From the NCBI GenBank assembly GCA_964425135.1, contig CAYRKW010000012.1, positions 1-62,744 of the forward strand: DNA of 62,744 bases. Direction: 5' to 3'. Position numbers and translations under genes: made by a program. How positions within the stretch are numbered: position 1 is the first letter of the stretch; each line of letters opens with the position of its first letter. Source of the DNA: CAYLLD01 sp964425135 (GTDB lineage: Bacteria > Pseudomonadota > Alphaproteobacteria > Rhodobacterales > Rhodobacteraceae). Below are positions 16,915-26,344 of the stretch, piece after piece. The notes under the pieces were generated by a model, which did not search any database, was not told the DNA's origin, and worked only from the letters and a program-made list of their open reading frames with translations.

Positions 16915-17664
16915 TTATTCGACCGTTTTTTCCATTTCGATCCAGTCTTCGATCAGCTCGTAGCAAAGCGACATGGTGCGATTGTTCGGGTCCCAATACG
17001 CATTGGCTTCTTCGCAGGTTTCTGCGCGGAATGTGAGCGGTTTGGGCCAGCTGAAATTCTCAATCGCATAGCTGCGTATCCAGTCGAGTGCGCCGTTTTG
17101 GATGAGGGCGTCTTTGAGCGGGTGGTCATCGTAGACGAGGTTTATCTCCTGCGCCGGTGCGTCTGTGTCGCGCAACGCGCCCATGGCGTCCAAAAGGACA
17201 TTCCATGCATCGACGGCCAGCGGGCTCATTTCCGCGCAGGTGTCGCGATAGTCTTCGGGAAGTTCGATCCAGTCGGCGGCGTCTTCGAACGCGTCTGGAT
17301 CAGCGCCGTAGAGGTGACAAATAGTGCGGTAGGCGCGCTGTGCATCGAGGTCGTGTTCGCCATAATAGTGCTGATCTTCGGGTGCGATGGTGTCATGCGA
17401 GATCAGCCATGCGAGTGCGACATCCGTGAGCAGCCATTCGGCATCGGCGGAGAAATAGTTGATAACCTCGATGGTTGCGAATGTGTCGACCGCGTCTTCT
17501 TCCTGGCCCAGAACGGGCAGCTGAAATTCTGATATAAGGGCGTGGCCGAGTTCGTGAAACAGGGTGTGCAGGGTGTTGGCATAGACGAAATCGCTGATCG
17601 TTGTTTGCGCATTCGCTTGCAGGCCGCAGCACAATGCGATGGCGGTCAGGCTTACGTGTTTCAC
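16915..17664 (-). CDS. DUF4344 putative zinc metallopeptidase, exported
   Basis: 249 aa with signal peptide (MKHVSLTAIALCCGLQANAQ) and a zinc-protease motif HELGH at residues 37-41, followed by a Cys-containing body (AYRTICHLYGADPD, YRDTCAEMSPLA, ETCEEANAYW). Predicted periplasmic. It starts with GTG at 17664 overlapping the yejF stop (GTGA), so it is the last gene of the yejABEF transcript. That suggests a link with peptide uptake or turnover, but no substrate is known. Confidence 0.85.
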   Translation of the reverse strand: MKHVSLTAIALCCGLQANAQTTISDFVYANTLHTLFHELGHALISEFQLPVLGQEEDAVDTFATIEVINYFSADAEWLLTDVALAWLISHDTIAPEDQHYYGEHDLDAQRAYRTICHLYGADPDAFEDAADWIELPEDYRDTCAEMSPLAVDAWNVLLDAMGALRDTDAPAQEINLVYDDHPLKDALIQNGALDWIRSYAIENFSWPKPLTFRAETCEEANAYWDPNNRTMSLCYELIEDWIEMEKTVE

Positions 17665-19271
17665 TGGTCGGTTCCTGCAATTGCTTTTTGTTCGAACGCC
17701 GCGGCCATCAGCGCTTTGGTGTAATCTGTTCGCGGGGCGTCGAAAATCTGGGCGGCATCGCCTGTCTCGATCACATCGCCCGATTTCATGACCATGATTT
17801 TGTGGCTGAGGGCGCGCACAACGCGCAGGTCATGGGAGATGAAGAGATAGGCGAGCCCGTATTTTTGCTGAAGATCGCGCAGAAGGTCAACGATCTGAAC
17901 CTGAACGGTCATATCGAGTGCCGATGTCGGCTCATCGAGCACCACAAGTTTGGGGCGCAAGATCATGGCGCGGGCGACTGCGATGCGTTGACGCTGGCCG
18001 CCGGAAAACTCATGTGGGTAGCGGTCCATCACATCTGCGGGCAGGTCAACCTCTTGCAAAATGTCAGCCACGAGCGTGCGTTTGTCCTGTCCCGGCTCCA
18101 GCCCGTGGACGTCCAAGCCTTCGGAGATGATATCGGCGACGGTCAGGCGTGGGGACAGGGAGCCATAGGGGTCCTGGAACACCATTTGCATATCGCGCCG
18201 GAGGTCGCGCAACTTGGTGGAGCGCAGGCCTTGAATGTCGCGGCCCAGAAAGACGATTTTGCCAGTGGAAGAAACGAGGCGCATGACCGCCAGGGCGAGG
18301 GTGGTTTTGCCCGAGCCGCTTTCGCCGACGACGCCGATGGTTTCACCCTTGCGGATGGTGAGATTGGCGTCATTGACGGCTTTGATATGGCCAACGGTGC
18401 GGCGCAACAGCCCGCGTTTGATCGGGAACCAGATGCGCAGGTTCTCGGTGCTTGCGACCTCTTGGGCATTTACGGGCACAGGGGCGGGTTCGCCGGAGGC
18501 TTCGGCGGCCAGAAGCGATTGGGTGTAAGGATGCTGGGGGGTGTCAAATATCTGCCGGGTCGGGCCTTGCTCGACAATCAGCCCGTCTTTCATGACGCAC
18601 ACGCGATCAGCGAGGCGGCGGACGATGCCAAGGTCGTGGGTGATGAACAGAAGGCTCATCTTCTTGCTTTTTTTCAGATCAACCAGAAGATTGAGGATTT
18701 GCGCCTCGATGGTGACATCGAGTGCGGTGGTCGGCTCATCGGCGATGAGCATTTCGGGATCATTGGCAAGGGCCATGGCGATCATGACGCGCTGGCGCTG
18801 TCCGCCAGAGAGCTGGTGCGGATAGGATTTGAGGCGGGTTTCGGGGTCGGGAATGCCAACCTGTTCGAGCAATTCGATGATGCGTGCGCGGGCTTCGCTG
18901 CCGGTGAGGCCCTGATGGAGCGTGATGGATTCGGTGATCTGCTTTTCGATTGTGTGCAGCGGGTTGAGCGATGTCATCGGTTCTTGAAAGATGAAACTGA
19001 TGTCATTACCGCGCACATCGCGCAGCTCTTTTGGGGTTGCGCCGACCATCTCGCGGCCTTCGTATTTCACCGATCCGCCGATATGTGCCGATGGCGGCAG
19101 GAGGGCGACCGAGGAGAGGGCGGTGACGGATTTTCCCGAACCGCTTTCGCCGACGAGCGCGACGGTTTCGCCTTCATCGATATGGAAGGAGACGCCTTTT
19201 ACGGCCCTTGAGGTTTTGCCGTCCTGACTGAAGGAGACGGTGAGGTTTTTAACGTCGAGCACTCGTGTCAC
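17661..19271 (-). CDS. yejF: Peptide ABC transporter ATP-binding protein YejF (two NBDs)
   Basis: 536-aa protein with two nucleotide-binding domains in tandem. Each has Walker A (GESGSGKSVTALSSVAL; GESGSGKTTLALAVMRL), signature (LSGGQRQRVMIA; FSGGQRQRIAVA) and Walker B (MLIADEPTTALD; LVVLDEPTSALD). It energises uptake of oligopeptides (microcin C in E. coli). It starts at GTG 19271 overlapping yejE and ends overlapping the DUF4344 gene. Confidence 0.95.
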   Translation of the reverse strand: MTRVLDVKNLTVSFSQDGKTSRAVKGVSFHIDEGETVALVGESGSGKSVTALSSVALLPPSAHIGGSVKYEGREMVGATPKELRDVRGNDISFIFQEPMTSLNPLHTIEKQITESITLHQGLTGSEARARIIELLEQVGIPDPETRLKSYPHQLSGGQRQRVMIAMALANDPEMLIADEPTTALDVTIEAQILNLLVDLKKSKKMSLLFITHDLGIVRRLADRVCVMKDGLIVEQGPTRQIFDTPQHPYTQSLLAAEASGEPAPVPVNAQEVASTENLRIWFPIKRGLLRRTVGHIKAVNDANLTIRKGETIGVVGESGSGKTTLALAVMRLVSSTGKIVFLGRDIQGLRSTKLRDLRRDMQMVFQDPYGSLSPRLTVADIISEGLDVHGLEPGQDKRTLVADILQEVDLPADVMDRYPHEFSGGQRQRIAVARAMILRPKLVVLDEPTSALDMTVQVQIVDLLRDLQQKYGLAYLFISHDLRVVRALSHKIMVMKSGDVIETGDAAQIFDAPRTDYTKALMAAAFEQKAIAGTDQ

Positions 19272-20377
19272 GAGAAGGTCTTTCGTGGGTCAAAGGCATC
19301 GCGCACGCCTTCGAAGATGAACACCAAAAGCGAGAGCATGACGGCGAAGACCGAGAAGGCGGTGAAGGCGAGCCATGGGGCTTGCAAATTCTGTTTGGCC
19401 TGGAGGGTCAGCTCGCCAAGCGACGGGGAGGATGAGGGCAGACCAAAGCCCAGAAAATCGAGTGATGCGAGGGTTGAGATTGCGCCGGTGATGATAAAGG
19501 GCAACAGGGTGAGGGTTGCGACCATAGCGTTTGGCAGGACGTGTTTGATCATGATTTTGAAGTTGGACACGCCAAGCGCGCGGGCGGCGCGGACGTATTC
19601 GAAGTTGCGGGCGCGCAGAAACTCGGCGCGGACAACGCCCACGAGCGCGGTCCAACTGAAGAGGGTTGTGAGGAACACGAACAACCAGAAATTCATCGTC
19701 CAGATCGCGGCGACGATGATAATGATATAGAGTGAGGGGGTAGAGCCCCAAATTTCTATGACGCGTTGGAATATGAGGTCAATCCAGCCGCCGAAATACC
19801 CCTGCACCGCGCCTGCAAGGATGCCGATAACAGACGATGCGAATGTCACGACGATGGCAAAGAAAACCGAGAGGCGGAATCCGTAGATCACGCGGGCCAG
19901 AACGTCGCGGGCGGTGTCGTCGGTGCCCAGCCAATGCCTGCTGTCGGGGGCGGAGGGTGCGGGGCCGTTGAGATCGTTCACGGTGCGGTAGGAATAGGGG
20001 ATCAGGGGCCAGAGCATCCAGCCTTTGTCAATGTCCACCCCGTCGATCGTACCGTCTTGCGCGTCTTCGATCAGCTCTTCGGGCGCATCGAAACAATCGA
20101 TGAGACCGCCCGTTTCGATCAGGCATTTGACCTCGATGTCGCGATATACGGCCTCGGTTCTGAAATCACCGCCGAATTTGGTTTCGGGGTAGAAATTGTA
20201 GATCGGGTAGTGCCATTCGCCTTTGTAGGAGACGATGAGCGGTTTGTCGTTGACGAAAAGCTCTGCAAAGAGCGATGCGCCAAACAGGACGCTGAAAATG
20301 ATCAGCGACCACCATGCCCGGCGGTTGGCTTTGAAGTTGCGCCATCTGCGGCGTCCGAGGGGGCCGAGCTTGATCAT
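19268..20377 (-). CDS. yejE: Peptide ABC transporter permease YejE
   Basis: 369-aa inner-membrane permease (DppC/OppC family). The N terminus has RRWRNFKANRRAWWSLIIFS, then a periplasmic domain of about 120 residues typical of YejE, and LGTDDTARDVLARVIYG. The EAA-like motif is EFLRARNFEYVRAARALGVS (coupling helix to YejF), with MIKHVLPNAMVATLT and LDFLGFGLPSSSPSLGEL. Overlaps yejB by ATGA. Confidence 0.95.
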   Translation of the reverse strand: MIKLGPLGRRRWRNFKANRRAWWSLIIFSVLFGASLFAELFVNDKPLIVSYKGEWHYPIYNFYPETKFGGDFRTEAVYRDIEVKCLIETGGLIDCFDAPEELIEDAQDGTIDGVDIDKGWMLWPLIPYSYRTVNDLNGPAPSAPDSRHWLGTDDTARDVLARVIYGFRLSVFFAIVVTFASSVIGILAGAVQGYFGGWIDLIFQRVIEIWGSTPSLYIIIIVAAIWTMNFWLFVFLTTLFSWTALVGVVRAEFLRARNFEYVRAARALGVSNFKIMIKHVLPNAMVATLTLLPFIITGAISTLASLDFLGFGLPSSSPSLGELTLQAKQNLQAPWLAFTAFSVFAVMLSLLVFIFEGVRDAFDPRKTFS

Positions 20378-21474
20378 GTTTCGCGGGTCTCAAAGTCGAT
20401 GCGGGGGTCGATCCAGACGTACATCAGGTCCGAGATAATGCCGATAAGAAGGCCCATGAGGCCGAAGAAGAACAGTGTGCCGAAGATCACCGGGTAGTCA
20501 CGGGCTACGGCGGCCTCGAAACCGAGACGGCCTAATCCGTCGAGCGAGAAGATCGTTTCGATAATCAGCGAGCCGCCGAAGAAGACGGAGACGAAAAGGG
20601 CCGGGAAGCCTGCTATGACGATCAGCATGGCGTTGCGGAAGACGTGGCCGTAGAGGACTGCGCTTTCCTTCACGCCTTTGGCGCGGGCGGTGATGACGTA
20701 TTGTTTTTTGATCTCGTCCAGGAAGCTGTTTTTGGTCAGCAGGGTGAGCGAGGCGAAGGCGGAGATGGTGGAGGCGAGCACGGGCAGGGCGATGTGGTGG
20801 AAATAGTCGAGGGCCTTGCCGATGGGACTGAGGCTGTTCCAGGTATCCACGTCTGATGTGAGGCCGCGCAGAGGGAACCATTGGAAGTAGGAGCCGCCGG
20901 CGAAAACGACCAGAAGCAGGATCGCGAAGAGAAAGCCTGGGATGGCGTAGCCGACGATGATCAGGCCTGAGGTCCATGTGTCAAAGCGACTGCCGTCGTG
21001 GACGGCTTTGCGGATGCCCAGGGGGATTGAGATGAGGTAGGCGATGAGGGTGGACCATAAGCCCAGCGTGATCGAGACCGGCATTTTTTCGAGCACGAGA
21101 TCGACGACCGAGATGGAGCGGAAATAGCTCTCGCCAAAATCGAAGCGCAGGTAGTTGCCCATCATATGCAAGAAGCGCTCAAGCGGTGGTTTGTCGAAAC
21201 CGAACTCTTTTTCCAATTGGGCAATGAACTCTGGTGGGAGACCTCGTGCGCCCTGATACTTTTCGTTCAGCCCGCCGACATCTTCGAACTGCGAGCCCGC
21301 ATCACTGTCGGTTCCGGCGATGCCGCCAAAGACATCGCCTTCGCCTTGCATGGTCGCAATCACCTGCTCAATCGGTCCACCGGGGACGAATTGCACGAGC
21401 ACGAAATTGATCACCATGATCCCAAGCAGTGTGGGGATCGTCAGCAGCAGCCTTCGGAGAATATATGCGCCCAT
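20374..21474 (-). CDS. yejB: Peptide ABC transporter permease YejB
   Basis: 366-aa permease (DppB/OppB family). It opens MGAYILRRLLLTIPTLLGIM and includes the YejB-specific insert between TM1 and TM2 (IEQVIATMQGEGDVFGGIAG, then SQFEDVGGLNEKYQGARGLP). Then FGFDKPPLERFLHMMGNYLR, and the EAA region EIKKQYVITARAKGVKESAV with GHVFRNAMLIVIAGFPALF. Seven bases after yejA. Confidence 0.95.
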   Translation of the reverse strand: MGAYILRRLLLTIPTLLGIMVINFVLVQFVPGGPIEQVIATMQGEGDVFGGIAGTDSDAGSQFEDVGGLNEKYQGARGLPPEFIAQLEKEFGFDKPPLERFLHMMGNYLRFDFGESYFRSISVVDLVLEKMPVSITLGLWSTLIAYLISIPLGIRKAVHDGSRFDTWTSGLIIVGYAIPGFLFAILLLVVFAGGSYFQWFPLRGLTSDVDTWNSLSPIGKALDYFHHIALPVLASTISAFASLTLLTKNSFLDEIKKQYVITARAKGVKESAVLYGHVFRNAMLIVIAGFPALFVSVFFGGSLIIETIFSLDGLGRLGFEAAVARDYPVIFGTLFFFGLMGLLIGIISDLMYVWIDPRIDFETRET

Positions 21475-21481
21475 TAAGGTG

Positions 21482-23410
21482 CTACCTTATGACACCTTTG
21501 TCGCGCAGAACTTGCGCTTTTTCGGCATTGTACCACCAGAAATCGAGCATCCCGAGCGCATAGGGCGGCATGTTTTCGGGGTGTTCGTACATGTCGAGAT
21601 GCGAGACCCAGAAGCTGTCGTTGTACCATGTCGGGATCATGAAGAACTCATGACGCAGTACGCGGTCAAGCGCGGTGAGGGAAATTTCCTCATCTTCCTG
21701 GCTTTGGCTTTCGAGCGATTTGTTGATCACCGCATCGACCAGCGGGCTGGCAAGGCCGGCGGGGTTGAAGAGACTTACGGCCGCATCTTCCGAGCCGTAG
21801 CGCTGCATCAGGCCGGTGCCGGTGCCAAGGAAGGATGCATAGCTGCCAAAGAGCAGATCGTAGTCGCGCTCTCGCCGGCGCAGGGTGAATTGCGAAGGAT
21901 CAACCCGCTGCATTTCGCCGCTGATGCCCATCGCATCGAGATTTTGCATGAAGGCTTCGACGATGGAGACGAGCGTGCCGGAGCTTGATGTGGAGATCGG
22001 CAACTCCAGCGTAAGTAGCTCGCCTGCTGCGTTGCGGCGTTTGCCATCGTCGCCGATGACCCAACCGGCGTCGTCGAGCAATGCCATGGCGCTGCGCAGA
22101 TTGCGACGGTCGCTCAGGCGATCAGCGTTGGAGGTATGGGCCATGCGTGCTGGCTGGGTATAGATCTCTTCGGGAACAATGTCGCCGAGGCTTTGGAAAA
22201 ACTCCAGTTCTGCGCCTTCAGGCACGCCTTTGGCTTCGAGGAAAGTGTCCTGCACGAAGGAATGGCGCTGGTTGAACAGGCCAAATTGCAGTTGCTGGTT
22301 GGTCCATTCGAAGTTGTAGGCCAGCGAGATGGCCTCGCGCACACGCTTGTCTTGCAGAGGCTCTTTGCCGAGGTTGAAGACAATGCCGCTGGGGGTTGGA
22401 GGTGATCCGTCGGCCAGTTCCTTGCGCACAATTGTGCCATCGTTGATGCCGTTGAAGTCGTATCCTGTGGCCCAACGCTTTGAGTTGTTCTCTGCGCGGA
22501 AACTGTATTCACCGGCTTTGAAGGCTTCAAATGCGGCGGTGTCATCGGCGAAATATTCGATGCGGATGGTATCGAAATTGTGACGTCCGGCGTTGATCGG
22601 CAGATCCGCGGCCCAGTAGTCGGGGTTGCGTTTGTAGACGATCTGCTGGTTCACCTCGAAGCTGTCGAGCATGTAGGGCCCTGAGCCGGGGGAGATTTCC
22701 ATGCGTGGCTCGTCAAGGCGGTTGCCGGTTTCCTCGTACCATTTCTTCGAAAAGGCCGGGACGGCGCCGACCTGACTGACGAGCGAGCGGCGCGAGATGC
22801 CTGTCGCGAACGTAAATTTAACCGTATGATCGTCGAGCGCTTCTGCGGATAGGACGCGCTTTTTCACAGCTTCGGCATAGGACGGCAGGCCTTGTTCCAA
22901 GAACAGGTTATGCGAGAACACGATGTCATGGGCGGTGACTGGATCGCCGTTTGAGAATCTTGCTTCTGGGCGCATGTAGAAGATCGCCCATGTTTTGCCT
23001 TCGTCATATTCGACCGTATGGGCCAAGAGGCCGTATGCTTCGCCCACAACATCAGCAGGCGCAGCGCCGCCGGATGCTGGCATCTCGCCCAGGAGCGACT
23101 CATACATCATCCACGCATAGCGACCCGAGCGGCCTTTGCGCGAGTAGGGGTTGAGGCTGTCGAATGTGCCAGGTGCCCAGAGCGATATCTCGCCGCCTTT
23201 TGGTGCGTCGGGGTTGACGTAGTCGAAATGGGTGTAGTCCTCGGCATATTTCAGATCGCCAAAGAACGAATATCCGTGGGATTTGATGATGTCTTGCGAG
23301 AAGGCTTGGAGGGCGGAGAACGTCAGAGCAGCGATCGCAACGAACGACAGCGCCAGAGCGCGCAGGCTGGATTGTGCGGGGTGAATAGCGGCCTTTGCAC
23401 GTGTTCTCAT
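21482..23410 (-). CDS. yejA: Peptide ABC transporter substrate-binding protein YejA
   Basis: 642-aa periplasmic solute-binding protein (SBP_bac_5). The signal region ends near ALQAFSQD, followed by KSHGYSFFGDLKYAEDYTHF, PDAPKGGEISLWAPGTFDSL and the family block RFSNGDPVTAHDIVFS. GGAGG lies five bases before the ATG at 23410; the in-frame GTG at 23422 overlaps that Shine-Dalgarno sequence and is rejected. First gene of yejABEF-DUF4344. Confidence 0.95.
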   Translation of the reverse strand: MRTRAKAAIHPAQSSLRALALSFVAIAALTFSALQAFSQDIIKSHGYSFFGDLKYAEDYTHFDYVNPDAPKGGEISLWAPGTFDSLNPYSRKGRSGRYAWMMYESLLGEMPASGGAAPADVVGEAYGLLAHTVEYDEGKTWAIFYMRPEARFSNGDPVTAHDIVFSHNLFLEQGLPSYAEAVKKRVLSAEALDDHTVKFTFATGISRRSLVSQVGAVPAFSKKWYEETGNRLDEPRMEISPGSGPYMLDSFEVNQQIVYKRNPDYWAADLPINAGRHNFDTIRIEYFADDTAAFEAFKAGEYSFRAENNSKRWATGYDFNGINDGTIVRKELADGSPPTPSGIVFNLGKEPLQDKRVREAISLAYNFEWTNQQLQFGLFNQRHSFVQDTFLEAKGVPEGAELEFFQSLGDIVPEEIYTQPARMAHTSNADRLSDRRNLRSAMALLDDAGWVIGDDGKRRNAAGELLTLELPISTSSSGTLVSIVEAFMQNLDAMGISGEMQRVDPSQFTLRRRERDYDLLFGSYASFLGTGTGLMQRYGSEDAAVSLFNPAGLASPLVDAVINKSLESQSQEDEEISLTALDRVLRHEFFMIPTWYNDSFWVSHLDMYEHPENMPPYALGMLDFWWYNAEKAQVLRDKGVIR

Positions 23411-23449
23411 TGGGTCCTCCACAACATTTTTTATGAATCGGGTTCTACG

Positions 23450-23465
23450 TTACCGATAGGTTAAC
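23450..23465. repeat. 16-bp motif shared with the nrdJ upstream region, copy 1
   Basis: TTACCGATAGGTTAAC lies 40 bp upstream of yejA. One mismatch separates it from 27534-27549. TTAA-type half-sites also occur nearby (CTAA-N7-TTAA at about 23470-23484), which resembles a CtrA site with one mismatch. Confidence 0.45.
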
Positions 23466-23552
23466 CAAGCTAACTAAGAGTTAAAGCAATTTTGGCAAAG
23501 GAAATCACATTAAAGATTGTTTAGCTGGACGCAGCGCGTCGCTGATCACCAT

Positions 23553-23586
23553 GAAAAAAGGCCGGGTGGGTGAAGCGCGGCCTTCA
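23553..23586 (-). terminator. Intrinsic terminator of the cytochrome c gene
   Basis: Minus strand: AAGGCC-rich arm, loop, GGCCTT then a run of six T (23554-23559). It follows the cytochrome stop by about 30 bp. Confidence 0.85.
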
Positions 23587-23614
23587 AGTGTCAGATTATT
23601 AACGACAATCGTAA

Positions 23615-24142
23615 TCAGTTGATCGTCTGGAGATAGGCGATCAAATTCGCGCGATCTTCAGGTTTGTTCAAGCCTCTGAACGCCATCTTCGTGCCGGGCG
23701 CATACCCCTTGGGGTCTTCAAGGAAGGCGTTGAGCGCGTCGACGTCCCAAATACCGTCGTTATCTGCAAGAACGCCGGAGTAGCTGTATCCTGCCACATC
23801 GCCGATGCCGCGATCAACAACCGCGTAGAGATGCGGGCCGGTTCCGTTGGCGCCATCTTCAAGCTTGTGACAGGCTTTGCATTTGGAAAACACCTTGGAG
23901 CCTTTTTCCGGGTCGGCCGCTGCCATCAGATCCGCGAAAGGCACTGCCTCTTCTTCTTCGACCTCAGCAGAGGCCACTTCTACTTCAATTGGGTAACCGG
24001 CAAGCTGTTCGCCTTCGTCATCGCCATGGCCGTGACCGCCGCCGACGTGATAGATCGTCTCGCTCCCCCAACTCAGTAGCATGAGCAAAAGAAGGGAGGC
24101 ACAGAGCGCGCCGACGATCTTGGTGATTTCCATAGTGTCCAT
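23615..24142 (-). CDS. cycM: Membrane-anchored cytochrome c (cy/c552 type)
   Basis: 175-aa class I cytochrome that carries electrons between the bc1 complex and terminal oxidases while tethered to the membrane. The N-terminal anchor is KIVGALCASLLLLMLLSW. A His/Gly/Asp-rich stretch (GGGHGHGDDEG) and an acidic linker follow. Heme is bound at CKACH (residues 88-92) with GTKMAF (Met153) as sixth ligand. AAGG seven bases before the ATG at 24142 supports that start. It is followed by its own terminator, so it is probably monocistronic. Confidence 0.92.
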   Translation of the reverse strand: MDTMEITKIVGALCASLLLLMLLSWGSETIYHVGGGHGHGDDEGEQLAGYPIEVEVASAEVEEEEAVPFADLMAAADPEKGSKVFSKCKACHKLEDGANGTGPHLYAVVDRGIGDVAGYSYSGVLADNDGIWDVDALNAFLEDPKGYAPGTKMAFRGLNKPEDRANLIAYLQTIN

Positions 24143-24271
24143 AGTATAACCTTGCCTTGGCTTCCTGACCCATTGTCAGGGTGACATTCAGCGCCCTTCT
24201 ATCCGCTTCCCATCCAGAATTTCAAGGTGTAGATACCGCGACCAATCGACCACCTTAGCGGAGCGTGTCAT

Positions 24272-25111
24272 ATGGCGCAGGGGCGTATTTCTTTTCAGGG
24301 CGAGCTGGGTGCTTATTCGCATCAGGCTTGCGTCGAAATGTTTCCAGATTTCAAGTATATCCCCTGTTTTGGCTTTGAGGGTGCGATTGCGGCTGTTCAT
24401 AACGGTGAAGCCGATTTGACGATGTTGCCGGTGGAAAACTCGACCTATGGGCGGGTTGCAGATATCCACCAATTGCTTCCAGACAGTGGTCTATACATCA
24501 TTGGTGAACATTTTGTGCGTGTTCATGCGAATCTTCTGGGCATTAAGGGTAGCAAAATCTCAGACGTTAAAACCGCGATGAGCCACACGGTTTTGCTGGG
24601 TCAGGTGCGTGAATTTGCGGCAAAGCACAATATCGAAAAGCAGACCGGGCCGGATACGGCTGGCTCGGCGCGGATTGCAGCAGAGAGGAATGATCCCAGT
24701 TTCGGGGCGTTTTCGTCAGAGCTTGCGGCAGAAATTTACGGTCTCGATGTGCTTGCGCGCCACGTGGAAGATCAATCGCATAACACCACGCGCTTTTTGG
24801 TGTGCTCGCCTGAGCCAAATGACGTGACCGGCGAGAATATCATGACCAGTTTCATCTTTCGGGTACGCAATATTCCGGCCTCGCTTTACAAAGCCATGGG
24901 CGGGTTTGCGACAAACGGAGTGAATATGGTGAAGCTGGAGAGCTATATGGTCGGTGGCTCGTTCACGGCGACGCAATTCTATGCGGATATCGAAGGACAT
25001 CCGAATGATGAGAACGTGCGTCTGGCGATGGAGGAGCTTGACTATTTTACCGATGATGTGCGGATTTTGGGGTCATATCCAGCGGCTGAGTTTCGTCTGA
25101 AAAACATTTAG
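24272..25111 (+). CDS. pheA: Prephenate dehydratase
   Basis: 279-aa enzyme that converts prephenate to phenylpyruvate in Phe synthesis. The catalytic domain has ISFQGELGAYSHQACVEMFP, LPVENSTYGRVADIHQLL and the SHNTTRFLV motif (the essential Thr of TRF). The C-terminal ACT domain (FIFRVRNIPASLYKAMGGFA, GVNMVKLESYMVGGSF) carries the ESYMVGG-like Phe-binding motif for feedback control. No chorismate mutase domain is fused; a separate one is encoded at 8.9 kb. Confidence 0.96.
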   Translation: MAQGRISFQGELGAYSHQACVEMFPDFKYIPCFGFEGAIAAVHNGEADLTMLPVENSTYGRVADIHQLLPDSGLYIIGEHFVRVHANLLGIKGSKISDVKTAMSHTVLLGQVREFAAKHNIEKQTGPDTAGSARIAAERNDPSFGAFSSELAAEIYGLDVLARHVEDQSHNTTRFLVCSPEPNDVTGENIMTSFIFRVRNIPASLYKAMGGFATNGVNMVKLESYMVGGSFTATQFYADIEGHPNDENVRLAMEELDYFTDDVRILGSYPAAEFRLKNI

Positions 25112-25134
25112 TATGAATGTGTTGCGCGGATAAG

Positions 25135-26094
25135 TTAATCTATATCGTCGCGCACCCATTTCTCCAGCAAGAAGCGGGCGATGGAGCCTTGGCGGGCGGG
25201 TTTTAGATCGTGACTATCGCCTGACATCGCCGCCAGAACATCTTCGCGCCGCACCCATTTGGCGTCATCCAATTCGTTGGGATCGAGCGTGATCTGAGTC
25301 GATGTGGCTTCTGCTGCGGTACCGAACATCAGCGATGTTGGGAACGGCCAGGGTTGCGAGGCAACGTATCTGACATCGCCCAAGGTAACGCCGGTTTCCT
25401 CGAACACTTCGCGCTTTGTGGCTGTCTCGATTGTCTCGCCCGGCTCAACGAATCCGGCAAGCAGGGAGTACATGCCTTCGGGCCAGTTGTGAGAGCGCCC
25501 CAAGAGCACGGAATTGTTATGTGTGACGAGCATAATCACGACCGCATCGGTGCGCGGGAAATGCTGGCTGTTGCAGGAGGGGCAGTCGCGCCGCCAGCCA
25601 CCATCGCTCATCTGAGTTTTTTCACCGCATTTGGCGCAATAGGGATGCGCGTTGTGCCATGACCAAAGTGCGCGCGTGGTGGCAGCAATATTGGCATCTT
25701 CGGGGCTAAGCTGGGCCATGATGCCACGCAATTCGACAAACCAATCCTCTTTGTCTGCATCCGGATGATGGTTTTCGCTCGAATCGAAAAATTGAAGCAT
25801 CGCCGTCTCATAGATATCGGGCGCTTGCCAGTGGGAGATATCGAGCGCCATGATATGCGTCTCACCATCGAGACCGATAAAAAGACCATCGGGACTGGCA
25901 GCGCGGGCGAGCGGATGATCGAGCGACAGGCGCGCGAGTTTGGGCGCATCCCCCTTCGTTATCAGTGGTTTACCGCGCCAATTCAGGACCGCCTTAGTGT
26001 TCTGGACACTGATGATGTCGTCGATAGTACGGCGCAGATGCGCCGCGCGATCGAGCGTTGGGTGACCGAAAGTGACGATCTGATGTGCATTCAT
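25135..26094 (-). CDS. nudC: NADH/NAD+ diphosphatase NudC
   Basis: Nudix hydrolase that splits NAD(H) and can remove NAD caps from RNA. It has a zinc ribbon (CAKCGEKTQ with RDCPSCNSQ) and a Nudix box within GFVEPGETIETATKREVFEE and TGV, then the SQPWPFP array that marks NudC. GAGGG precedes the ATG at 26094 by six bases; the in-frame ATG at 26106 overlaps it and is not used. Divergent from the SRP RNA gene. Confidence 0.95.
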   Translation of the reverse strand: MNAHQIVTFGHPTLDRAAHLRRTIDDIISVQNTKAVLNWRGKPLITKGDAPKLARLSLDHPLARAASPDGLFIGLDGETHIMALDISHWQAPDIYETAMLQFFDSSENHHPDADKEDWFVELRGIMAQLSPEDANIAATTRALWSWHNAHPYCAKCGEKTQMSDGGWRRDCPSCNSQHFPRTDAVVIMLVTHNNSVLLGRSHNWPEGMYSLLAGFVEPGETIETATKREVFEETGVTLGDVRYVASQPWPFPTSLMFGTAAEATSTQITLDPNELDDAKWVRREDVLAAMSGDSHDLKPARQGSIARFLLEKWVRDDID

Positions 26095-26146
26095 AAGTGC
26101 CCTCATTGGCTACGCTCGTGCGACTGTTATCCGAGCATGTGCTGTC

Positions 26147-26175
26147 TTGCAATTTGATGCGTCCTTTCATAGATA
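26147..26175 (+). promoter_or_regulatory. Candidate ffs promoter
   Basis: TTGCAA (26147-26152), 17 bp, TAGATA (26170-26175). The predicted start at about 26181 coincides with the 5' end of the SRP RNA helix. Confidence 0.5.
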
Positions 26176-26179
26176 GTCG

Positions 26180-26278
26180 TCGAGAGGTTGGTGCGGGCAA
26201 GCGCCTCGCCAACCCGGTCAGGTCCGGAAGGAAGCAGCCGTAACGAGTCCCGTTTGGGTCGTTTTCCAGCCTCTCACC
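26180..26278 (+). ncRNA. ffs: Signal recognition particle 4.5S RNA
   Basis: The universally conserved SRP tip is present: GGTCAGGTCCGGAAGGAAGC (26216-26235) with GCAGCC following, the Ffh-binding domain. The outer helix closes GAGAGG (26182) with CCTCTC (26270-26275), and inner strands pair GGTTGG with internal CC-rich arms. Small bacterial form of about 95 nt. It partners the Ffh protein encoded at 9.7 kb. Confidence 0.95.
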
Positions 26279-26344
26279 TCTACCCTTCATCCCCGATTAT
26301 CGGTAGGCCTTATGTTGGCAACCTGAAACGTTGGAGATCATGTG

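Noticed and set aside
17601..19211. 536-codon open frame on the plus strand across yejF
   Set aside because: Antisense to a two-domain ABC ATPase with all motifs; composition is that of a complementary frame.
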